DNA of 64,000 nucleotides from Candidatus Gastranaerophilales bacterium (GTDB lineage: Bacteria; Cyanobacteriota; Vampirovibrionia; Gastranaerophilales; Gastranaerophilaceae): NCBI GenBank assembly GCA_944326455.1, contig CALVEA010000007.1, positions 1 through 64,000 on the forward strand, read 5' to 3'. A program made the position numbers and the translations under genes. Positions 26,151-33,988 of this stretch are shown one piece after another (positions within the stretch are counted from its first letter, which is position 1; the number at the start of each line of letters is the position of its first letter). The notes under the pieces are model-generated. The model was not told the DNA's origin and searched no databases. It worked only from the letters and a program-made list of their open reading frames with translations.

Positions 26151-26260
26151 GTAGGTTTTACTAAACTGACAAAAATACTAAAAAAAGAGTAGTAGGTTTT
26201 GGTAATCAAAGATTACCGAAACATTTTTGTTGGGGTGAATTAAAATTTACCATAACCTAC
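26151..26260. repeat. Palindromic repeat, copy B (MITE-like)
   Basis: 110 bp, GTAGGTT ... AACCTAC, same orientation and central block as copy A. Together the copies bracket the zeta-like cassette. Confidence 0.85.
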
Positions 26261-26270
26261 TTTCTAAATA

Positions 26271-26301
26271 AAAATGGGGAAGTCATAAGCTTCCCCATTT
26301 T
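26271..26301. terminator. Strong bidirectional hairpin
   Basis: AAAATGGGGAAG, 7-base loop, CTTCCCCATTTT. It is a 12-bp perfect stem next to palindromic copy B. Confidence 0.8.
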
Positions 26302-26305
26302 TATT

Positions 26306-26402
26306 CGGAGAAGGCGGGATTGTCTTGGTCGCTCGCGTTAGACGAGTCTGCGGTTTTTGCATCAAAGAATTACATTCTTTTCGCAAAAAACCTCCGCTGT
26401 AA
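26306..26402. repeat. Element half ending in a copy of the tRNA-Ser 3' end
   Basis: CGGAGAAGGCGGGATT (26306-26321) is identical to the last 16 bases of tRNA-Ser (30591-30606) in the same orientation. On the minus strand the preceding DNA reads GCGGAGG, hairpin TTTTTTGCG..GCAAAAACC, GCAGACTCGTCTAACGCGAG, CGACCAAGACA. This is the second half of the 177-bp tRNA-Gln unit in the same order. From here to 26825 nothing else is recognisable. Confidence 0.8.
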
Positions 26403-26825
26403 AAGAACACTTGGTTTGATTTCTTGTTACACATGGTTTGATTATTTTCTACCCCTGAAACCTGCTAAACAAACAGATTGCCAAAAATGATTGCACCATC
26501 TGTATAAATTCACAGTTGGTATAAGATTTTTCTCATTATAGGGAGTGTTAGATTCGAACCATTCAGATATAGATTAAATTTTTGCCATATTAAATTCAAA
26601 ACTTTACTAAGTTAAATTATCATACCTAATTATCTATTTAGCAGTAAATTATCAAAATAACTTACTTATGTCATTACTCATTATAACCATGCCTTATAGA
26701 AAGGCAATACTATGCAATTAATAAACTTTTAAAATCGGTTTATGTATCAATTATGATATGGCAAACTTGCATTTTGCTAATAGTAAAAAACCAATATTTT
26801 GGGTAAAAAAGTTTACCAATAAATA

Positions 26826-29800
26826 TTACTCAAAAGAAATATTTGCATTTAAAATCTTTTCTAATTCCATTGAAATATTATTTTTTATAAATTCAACTTT
26901 TTTGAATTTGTCAGCAATCTCATTTTGTTTTTTTATACTTATATCACCATTTTCATCTATAGGATACCTAATTGATATTTGATAATTATTGATTTTATTA
27001 AAATATAATTTTGTTTGATAATTAGCACCAGTTTTAGTTATTGCCTCTCTTAATTTATATAATGTATAATCCATATTAATTTTTTTATCTTTTGGCAATA
27101 ATGAAGCAACAACATCAATATAAGAATATTTTTTATTTTTGCGCAAAAAACAATAGCCAACACTTCCATCCAAATTAAATAAAATAGATGGTTTTTGACA
27201 TAAAATTAAATTGTTTTTTAATAAATATTGCTCGTCAATATATCCCAATACACTATCTTCTTTTTTAGATGAAGAATAAACAGGAATATTGCCTTTGTTC
27301 TTATCGATTTCTTTTTTAGTAATTCTCTTCCCCCTATTTAAATCAAAATACTTTTTATTAGTAATTAAAACCTCCATGTAATTACATGTATTATCATCGA
27401 TTTCTATTTCTAATTCTGCAATTTCTTTTTTATATTTTAAAACATTTTCTTTTATTTCATTGATAAATGAATATTTTTCTACAATATTATTTTGAGTCTT
27501 TATATCATAATTGCCATTTTTATCAATTGGTATAGCTATTTTTATATCATTTAGCATTGACGGATAAACTTTGGTGAATTCATCTTCTCCTTTCTCACCT
27601 TTTCTCCCTTTTGCTAAATTTCTTAGTATAGGTTCTAATACATATTTAATATAATTTACATTTATATTTTTTACAGTATTCCGTAACTGTAAAATGCCCC
27701 TATCCCCGTTTATTGAGAATTTTCCAACAATTTTCTTTATATATCCAGCAAATCCATTCGTAGACCATGTAAGATATTCGCCATCATAATCATATGTATT
27801 TATATATGTTAATGGAGCATTGTTAGATGCTGAAAAAACTGGATATTCACCTTTATTTGCATTTCCATATTTTTTTGTATATTTTGCAAATCCTTTATCG
27901 ATTATAAAGATATCATTTAGGGGAATTTCTATGAACTTTATTTCATTTTTTTTTTCAGAGATTTCATTAATCTCCTCAACAAAACCAGATATTGTTGTTG
28001 CTATATCATTTACATATGTTGAAAAATCTTGTAATGATAACTTTTCTTTTTGCTCAGCTATACCTAGCTCTATTTTTTCTTCTTCAGACCATTGTTTATC
28101 AATAATCCAACTATTTGAAATATTATCATTAAAAAATTTTATAGATAATATTTTGCATCGTTTATCAGAATTGATTTTTTCAAATCCAGTTTTATTCCCT
28201 TTAAAGAATGAATATAATTCGATTGCTTCGACCAAATCATTTTGTTCGATATCAAATCTATATACATCGCGACTTTCACCAATTTCACTTACTAAATATG
28301 TAAATACAGGATTTTCCTGAACATCTGAAATATTAAATTTCTTTGTAATTGCCAAAATATAAGTTTTTTTATTTGTAGTAAAAAATGTATTTAAAGGTAA
28401 TGAAATTACCGCATCCAAATAACATTGTTTTATAATATATTCTCGCAAGTTTTTATCATTTTGTCTATTAAAAATTCCATCAGGTACAACAATAAATGCT
28501 TTACCTCCAGGTTTTAAGGATTTAATTATCCATTCCATAAATAAACCTTCTACACCCATTGCATTTATTTTATACTCTGAACTTAAGCCACTCTTTTTAA
28601 TTTCTTCTTTTAAATTGCTACTTCCACTCGTTACATAAGGCGGATTTGTTAAAATTAAATCATATTCATTATTTACAGGTTCAGATAACGTACCCAATAT
28701 TGAATTAGTTTTCAGTATAAAACTTTCATTAAATAATTTTGAAAATTCTTTTGTTAAACTTGGATTTTCTTTTATTAAATCAGAAAAATAAATCAACATA
28801 TTTGCTTTAGCTAATATTATTGTTTTTTGTTCATCTTTATCAAAACCTTTATCAAAGCCACATATAGTAATAGATTTATTTATCCCATTTTTGTCAGCTT
28901 TATAAAATTCATTCAATCGAGACTTAATCGGTTCTAAAAGAAACTTACCTACACCACATGCAGGGTCGCATATTTTAATATTTGGTTTAATGTCGTCTTT
29001 TGCCATTTCAACAATAGCTCTAACCACTTTTAATGGTGTAAAGAACTGTCCCCAATTCTTTTTACTTATACTTTCTTTCAAAAAGCTTTCAAATAATTGA
29101 CTTTTAAAATCATAGTCAATATGTTCCAGTTTACCGTAATCTTGAAATTTTTTAAGAACTTTTTTAAAAACAGTACTATAACCAGCAACCGCTTTTTGAT
29201 CCTTACTTACAAATATTGTTCCATTTATAATAGTTGTTTTATCAATTTCGCTATGTGGAAAATATTCTTTAATCTTTGGACGAATTATTTTTGCATAATT
29301 TTCTAATACTTCTTCAGGAGTATCTGTTTCATATGATTTCATAAGTGTATTGAAGGAATAGGAACCCTTTAATATGCCCAAATCGCTCAGATACTTAAAT
29401 ATAAACAATTCTACAAATGTGTACAAACAATTTTCGGGGGTTGCTCCACTTACAGACCAGACATCTTGCCATATCTGTTTTGCTAAATCTTTTGGATTAA
29501 CCATTTTTTTAGGTTTAATGCAATCATTTCTTTCATTAATTGAATTTATAATTTTTTCAATCAAATCAGGTAACTTGTCATTATTTTTATCAAATAGGTC
29601 AATAATATCCTTTTTATTTTCTGACTTTATTTTGTTTCCAGTTAAAGGATTAATCCAAATTGCTTCTTTTGTATCTGTAACAATATAAATTTTAGATTTT
29701 AATATTTTTGCAACATCAAGTTCTTGTTTTATAGCTTTATCTTTTTGTTTTAAACTTTTAAATTCAGAAGGTTTTTTATATTCAATAATTGCTATTACAT

Positions 29801-29981
29801 TTTTTCTTTGAACTAAAATACCATCAACTTTCTTTCGTTCTAAAGAGCCATAATCGACATTCCTAATAATACCATGTTCTTTTAAAGCTTTAACGGTAGT
29901 ATTACCTATGTTATAAAAATCCCATTTTCCTATTTTTTCGGGATCATCCAGCAAATTTCGTTGTAGTAATTCCTCACTCAT
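26826..29981 (-). CDS. Single-chain restriction-modification enzyme (type IIG / fused type I-like)
   Basis: 1051 residues. The N-terminal nuclease domain has D53 (KKVDGILV) and E67-x-K69 (IAIIEYKKP), the PD-(D/E)xK pattern. An HsdM-like N6-adenine methyltransferase follows with ICDPACGVGKFLLEP (SAM binding) and LILTNPPYV (catalytic NPPY). The C-terminal ~380 residues hold two target-recognition-like domains separated by a helix (IPLNDIFIIDKGFAKY ... GEYLTWSTNG and NKKYFDLNRGKRITK ... NIPVYSSSK), as in HsdS. One protein thus has cutting, methylation and recognition parts. No helicase motor is seen. It is AT-richer than its neighbours and has no partner genes. It lies between tRNA-Ser and a copy of its 3' end. 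Confidence 0.88.
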   Translation of the reverse strand: MSEELLQRNLLDDPEKIGKWDFYNIGNTTVKALKEHGIIRNVDYGSLERKKVDGILVQRKNVIAIIEYKKPSEFKSLKQKDKAIKQELDVAKILKSKIYIVTDTKEAIWINPLTGNKIKSENKKDIIDLFDKNNDKLPDLIEKIINSINERNDCIKPKKMVNPKDLAKQIWQDVWSVSGATPENCLYTFVELFIFKYLSDLGILKGSYSFNTLMKSYETDTPEEVLENYAKIIRPKIKEYFPHSEIDKTTIINGTIFVSKDQKAVAGYSTVFKKVLKKFQDYGKLEHIDYDFKSQLFESFLKESISKKNWGQFFTPLKVVRAIVEMAKDDIKPNIKICDPACGVGKFLLEPIKSRLNEFYKADKNGINKSITICGFDKGFDKDEQKTIILAKANMLIYFSDLIKENPSLTKEFSKLFNESFILKTNSILGTLSEPVNNEYDLILTNPPYVTSGSSNLKEEIKKSGLSSEYKINAMGVEGLFMEWIIKSLKPGGKAFIVVPDGIFNRQNDKNLREYIIKQCYLDAVISLPLNTFFTTNKKTYILAITKKFNISDVQENPVFTYLVSEIGESRDVYRFDIEQNDLVEAIELYSFFKGNKTGFEKINSDKRCKILSIKFFNDNISNSWIIDKQWSEEEKIELGIAEQKEKLSLQDFSTYVNDIATTISGFVEEINEISEKKNEIKFIEIPLNDIFIIDKGFAKYTKKYGNANKGEYPVFSASNNAPLTYINTYDYDGEYLTWSTNGFAGYIKKIVGKFSINGDRGILQLRNTVKNINVNYIKYVLEPILRNLAKGRKGEKGEDEFTKVYPSMLNDIKIAIPIDKNGNYDIKTQNNIVEKYSFINEIKENVLKYKKEIAELEIEIDDNTCNYMEVLITNKKYFDLNRGKRITKKEIDKNKGNIPVYSSSKKEDSVLGYIDEQYLLKNNLILCQKPSILFNLDGSVGYCFLRKNKKYSYIDVVASLLPKDKKINMDYTLYKLREAITKTGANYQTKLYFNKINNYQISIRYPIDENGDISIKKQNEIADKFKKVEFIKNNISMELEKILNANISFE

Positions 29982-30501
29982 TTTATAATTATTACAAAAA
30001 AAAATTAAATTGTCTAATAATGTTACAATTATATGAACATTAGCCTATAGAAATTTTTTCAACTCATAATAATTATTGCCAGTATTAGATTTTCCAATTT
30101 TATACTTGACGATTTTATTGAATTTGGGGCATAAAAGTTTCGCAGATACAGGTTCCGAAAAAATTCAAACATATATAATATCTGCTTCCGACCTATTCTG
30201 TCTAAAGTTCCGACCTGTCCGTTTGTATTCATTTTTTATGTTATTTTACATTTGCCTTTTGTGAAAATTTGCGGAACTGGACTATTCCGAAATAATCAAA
30301 TTATCCGTACAGTTCAAATTTGGTGCGTATCTCACTGATAATATACAAATCTCAATCTATCCGTACAGTCCAGAAAAAGTCCAGTTTTCCAGTTTGATTT
30401 TTTTGGAACACTTAATTTTTCCGACCCGAAAACGCCCACACAAAGCCTACTTTACCAAAATAATCTATCTAGCCGTACCAATCAACCTGGACAAAAAACT
30501 A
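29982..30501. other. Non-coding AT-rich stretch with short direct repeats
   Basis: About 520 bp upstream of the RM gene. Direct repeats TATCCGTACAG occur near 30303 and 30358, with a variant (TAGCCGTACC) at 30469, and TTCCGACC words recur. No gene is supported, since the open frames are short and unlike protein. It could hold regulatory sites of the RM gene or the remains of an insertion. Confidence 0.4.
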
Positions 30502-30565
30502 CATCCGCTCTCTGCTCGCTCCCGCTCAAACCCGAAAATGCTTCGCATTGGGGTTCGAATCCCAC
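30502..30565. repeat. tRNA-Ser 3'-flanking GCGAAGC element, first half
   Basis: On the minus strand: GTGGGATTCGAACCCC (inverted T-arm-like), AATGCGAAGCATT (GCTTCGC on plus at 30540-30546), CGGGTTTGAGCG, GGAGCGAGCAGAGAGCGGA. It matches the tRNA-Leu element word for word in order. It stops at GCGGA, where the half at 26306-26402 resumes. Confidence 0.75.
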
Positions 30566-30590
30566 AGCCATAATTTTTTAACAAAAAATC

Positions 30591-30677
30591 CGGAGAAGGC
30601 GGGATTCGAACCCGCGGAGAGCTTTCACCCTCACAAATTTTCGAGATTTGCACCTTAAACCGCTCGGACACTTCTCC
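30591..30677 (-). tRNA. tRNA-Ser (anticodon CGA)
   Basis: Class II tRNA, 87 bases: acceptor GGAGAAG/CTTCTCC, anticodon loop CTCGAAA on stem CAAAT/ATTTG, long variable arm, T-arm GCGGG/CCCGC with TTCGAAT, discriminator G. CCA is not encoded. The 3' 16 bases recur at 26306. Confidence 0.95.
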
Positions 30678-30786
30678 TTGTTACCAATTATAACAAAAAC
30701 AATAAAAACAGATTTATTAACTTCACGGCGCCTAAAACTTTTTTATTGTATAATTATCTCAAAGTTAGAATTGGAGAAATATAAAT

Positions 30787-32778
30787 ATGAGCAAATATTT
30801 GTTGGAAGTCGGTGTGGAAGAATTGCCGTACAAGTTTATCCCAATGGCAATATCCCAGCTTAGAGAAGGTTTTAAAAACTTTTTAGAAACAAACAAAGTT
30901 GAATATAAAGATATAAAAGTTATGGCAACCCCAAGAAGGTTAGCTGTTATTGTTGATGGGCTTTCTGCTTCGCAGCCGGATGTGGAGAAAGTTGTCAAAG
31001 GTCCTATTTCAACAGTTGCTTATGATGAGAATAAGAACCTGACAAAGGCAGGTGAAGGTTTTGCAAAGAAAAACGGAGTTAATCCCGAGGATTTGTATGT
31101 AGAAGACAATTATCTTTACGCAAAAATTTCTATTAAAGGTAAAAACACAAAAGATTTGCTTCAAGAAAATGTTCCGGTAATATTTTCTAAACTTCAAGGT
31201 CCGCATTTTATGAGATGGGGCTCTAATGATGTTAAATTTTCACGTCCGATAAGATGGGTTCTCTCTATCTTGGACGGGGAAGAAGTTAAGATAAAGATTA
31301 TTGATAAAGAGTCTTCAAACCTTACTAACGGTCACAGATTCTCTAAGCAAAATATTGTTATTAACAATCCTGATGAATATGTTTCCAAACTCAAAGATGC
31401 GTATGTAATAGTTAATCAGGATGAAAGAAAAGCAAGAATTTTGGAGCTTACAAAAATTGAAGCGGATAAATTAAATGCAGTAACAAAAATTTCTGATGAC
31501 TTATTAGAAGAAGTAACATTTATCTGTGAATATCCGGTCGCTGTAACTTGCAGTTTTGATGAAGAATTCCTGACAATCCCTCAGGAAGTTGCGGTTACTG
31601 TTATGGAAACTCATCAGAGATATTTTGCTCTTTATACTAAAGCGGGCAAATTAATTAACAAATTTGTTACTATAACAAATTATATCGGAAATGATTTTGA
31701 AAATATTAAGGCAGGTAACTTAAGAGTAATCAAAGCTCGTCTTGATGATGCAGTATTTTTCTTTAAAGAAGATACTAAAAAGCCGCTTGAAAGCTATGTT
31801 GAAAACCTAAAGGGTATGACTTTCCAGAAGGGTATGGGTTCTGTTTATGACAAAACACAAAGAATTATTAAACTTTCTGAAAAGATTGCTTCCGCTCTCG
31901 GAGTAAACAAGCCTTCTATCAAGAGAACGGCTGAGCTTTGTAAAGCGGATTTGGCTACAAACCTTGTTTTTGAATTTACTGAACTTCAGGGATTTATCGG
32001 GGCGGATTATGCAAGGGTTTCCGGAGAATCTGCCGAAGTAGCAGAGGGTATAAAAGAACATTATTTCCCGCTTAATGCAGACAGTGAAACCGCAAAATCA
32101 ATTGAGGGACAGGTTGTGGGTATAGCTGATAAAATTGATACAATTTGTGCTGTATTTGCTTCCGGCAGAAAGCCTACCGGCTCTTCTGACCCGCTTGGTG
32201 TAAGACGTGCGGCTCTCGGAATTATTAAGACAATCCTTGAGTATGATTTAAAATTAGATTTATCAAAATTGATTTTGGAAAGCTTGGAACTTCTTCCTGT
32301 CAAGTCTGATTGTAAAAAGGATGTGGAAGAATTCTTTGTACAGAGATTAATCATTTTCTTGAATAATGATTACAAAAAGACTGTTCTTGAAGCTTGCGCA
32401 GCTAATAATCCATGCAAGGACCTTTGTGATTACGTAAAAAGAGTTAACGCAGTGTCCGATTTGGATAATACAGCTCTTCTTGAGAATGCAAACCGCGTCT
32501 TGAGAATCTTAAAAGAAGAAGTAAATGCGGAAATCAATGAATCACTCTTTACATTCGACGCTGAAAAGAATTTGTATAACGAGGTCAAAAAGATTAATTT
32601 TACCGGAGATTATAAACAGTATCTTAATAGCTTAATTAGTCTTAATCCTGTTGTTACAAAGTTTTTTGAAGACGTTCTTGTTATGGACAATGATGAAAAG
32701 ATTAAAAATAACAGACTGGCACTATTGAACGGTTTGAAAAATAAGTATATAATATTAACAGATTTTTCAAAATTGTAA
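30787..32778 (+). CDS. glyS: Glycine-tRNA ligase beta subunit
   Basis: 663 residues. MSKYLLEVGVEELPYKFIP and the GPHFMRWGSNDVKFSRPIRW block are typical of the beta chain of the tetrameric alpha2beta2 glycyl-tRNA synthetase. An HD-like region (FELTELQGFIGADYA) and the C-terminal anticodon-binding part are present, so it is full-length. GGAG precedes the ATG and TATAAT lies at 30749. The alpha subunit glyQ is not in the window. Confidence 0.97.
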   Translation: MSKYLLEVGVEELPYKFIPMAISQLREGFKNFLETNKVEYKDIKVMATPRRLAVIVDGLSASQPDVEKVVKGPISTVAYDENKNLTKAGEGFAKKNGVNPEDLYVEDNYLYAKISIKGKNTKDLLQENVPVIFSKLQGPHFMRWGSNDVKFSRPIRWVLSILDGEEVKIKIIDKESSNLTNGHRFSKQNIVINNPDEYVSKLKDAYVIVNQDERKARILELTKIEADKLNAVTKISDDLLEEVTFICEYPVAVTCSFDEEFLTIPQEVAVTVMETHQRYFALYTKAGKLINKFVTITNYIGNDFENIKAGNLRVIKARLDDAVFFFKEDTKKPLESYVENLKGMTFQKGMGSVYDKTQRIIKLSEKIASALGVNKPSIKRTAELCKADLATNLVFEFTELQGFIGADYARVSGESAEVAEGIKEHYFPLNADSETAKSIEGQVVGIADKIDTICAVFASGRKPTGSSDPLGVRRAALGIIKTILEYDLKLDLSKLILESLELLPVKSDCKKDVEEFFVQRLIIFLNNDYKKTVLEACAANNPCKDLCDYVKRVNAVSDLDNTALLENANRVLRILKEEVNAEINESLFTFDAEKNLYNEVKKINFTGDYKQYLNSLISLNPVVTKFFEDVLVMDNDEKIKNNRLALLNGLKNKYIILTDFSKL

Positions 32779-32870
32779 AAATTTGTAACAACTTGACGAA
32801 AATGAGTAAATTTTCGCTTTGAGGATACTTTAATAGTGTACAAAGTGAAGGTAAGTGAAAAGAGGTCGTT

Positions 32871-33173
32871 ATGTTTAACCCTAAATCATTCATCAAATCA
32901 TTGAAACAGGCATTAGACCCCAAAGCTAATTTGTTGACATTTTCAAACGGGCAAAGGGAAGCTAATGAAAAATATATAGAGTCTCTGTCGAGTACAGAAC
33001 TCAAAATCAGAACTGACGAACAGAGGTTGGAAGCAATGGTCAGACAACAATTGAAGGAGGAATTCCCGAATATCGAGAAAAGTTCTTCATACGATTTACT
33101 TGTGGATGCAGTCATCCACAACTACAAATCAAAACAGCTTCAAGCCGCCGATGACGCTGAAATTAATAACTAA
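32871..33173 (+). CDS. Small hypothetical protein
   Basis: 100 residues, helical and charged (SSTELKIRTDEQRLEAMVRQQLKEEFP). No family is recognised, and it has no signal peptide or membrane segment. AAAGAGG precedes the ATG and a terminator follows, so it is a separate, probably real gene. Confidence 0.65.
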   Translation: MFNPKSFIKSLKQALDPKANLLTFSNGQREANEKYIESLSSTELKIRTDEQRLEAMVRQQLKEEFPNIEKSSSYDLLVDAVIHNYKSKQLQAADDAEINN

Positions 33174-33195
33174 AAGTCATCACTACGAAAATAAA

Positions 33196-33226
33196 AAACC
33201 GTCCGCAATTTGGGCGGCTTTTTTGT
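33196..33226 (+). terminator. Terminator after the small hypothetical gene
   Basis: CCGTCC, loop GCAATTT, GGGCGG (one U-G), flanked by AAAAAA and TTTTTT. Confidence 0.85.
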
Positions 33227-33237
33227 TGTAATTACAA

Positions 33238-33266
33238 TTGAGAATGTTAAGCATACATGGTATAAT
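33238..33266 (+). promoter_or_regulatory. Rubrerythrin promoter
   Basis: TTGAGA, 17-bp spacer, TATAAT, about 50 bases before the rubrerythrin ATG. Confidence 0.8.
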
Positions 33267-33315
33267 TAGCAGGTAAATAAGTTTTAGAAAGTTAGTTAAG
33301 AGAAAGGAATTAATC

Positions 33316-33861
33316 ATGGCAAAATATGTATGCTCAGTGTGCGGTTATACAGCAGAGGGCGAAGCTCCTGAAAAATGTCCTATTTGCGGTGCAGGAAAAG
33401 AAGCTTTTGTTAAAATGGAAGAAGGGAACAAAAATTACGCTGATGAACACAGAATTGGTGTGGCTAAAGATGTTGACCCTGAAATCCTTGAAGGTTTAAG
33501 AGCAAACTTTATGGGTGAATGCACAGAAGTCGGTATGTATCTTGCAATGTCAAGACAAGCTGACAGAGAGGGTTATCCGGAAATTGCGGAAGCTTATAAA
33601 AGATATGCTTTTGAAGAAGCTGATCACGCATCAAGATTTGCAGAACTTCTTGGCGAAGTTGTAACAAATTCAACAAAGAAAAATCTTGAACTCAGAGCTG
33701 AGGCAGAATTTGGCGCTTGCGACGGCAAGATGAAGATTGCAAAACGTGCTAAAGAATTAGGACTTGACGCTGTTCATGATACAGTTCATGAAATGGCTAA
33801 GGATGAAGCTCGCCACGGAAGAGGTTTTGACGGACTCCTTGCAAGATATTTTGGAAACTAA
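33316..33861 (+). CDS. rbr: Reverse rubrerythrin
   Basis: 181 residues with the rubredoxin domain first (CSVCGY ... CPICGA, one Fe(Cys)4) and the di-iron ferritin-like domain second ([50 protein letters not shown]). Classical rubrerythrin has the opposite order. The reversed form is known from anaerobes such as Clostridium, where it reduces hydrogen peroxide and oxygen with NADH-derived electrons. AAAGGAA precedes the ATG, and it has its own promoter and terminator. Confidence 0.95.
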   Translation: MAKYVCSVCGYTAEGEAPEKCPICGAGKEAFVKMEEGNKNYADEHRIGVAKDVDPEILEGLRANFMGECTEVGMYLAMSRQADREGYPEIAEAYKRYAFEEADHASRFAELLGEVVTNSTKKNLELRAEAEFGACDGKMKIAKRAKELGLDAVHDTVHEMAKDEARHGRGFDGLLARYFGN

Positions 33862-33886
33862 GTTGTTACTGTAATTGATTTTACCG

Positions 33887-33920
33887 GTGCGGGCAGAACT
33901 TTAGTTCTGCCCGCACTTTT
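33887..33920 (+). terminator. Rubrerythrin terminator
   Basis: GTGCGGGCAGAAC/GTTCTGCCCGCAC, a 13-bp perfect stem with loop TTTA, then TTTT. Confidence 0.92.
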
Positions 33921-33988
33921 AATTGACAACTTAATCTCTTATGTTTGATATATAATAAAATCAAACACAGTATTTAAAGGGAATTATT

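Noticed and set aside
26758-26982. A 74-codon plus-strand frame at the end of the RM gene
   Set aside because: It is antisense to clear RM coding sequence and lacks family similarity.
30465-30671. A 68-codon frame overlapping tRNA-Ser
   Set aside because: It is read through tRNA sequence and the repeat element; no ribosome site or family.
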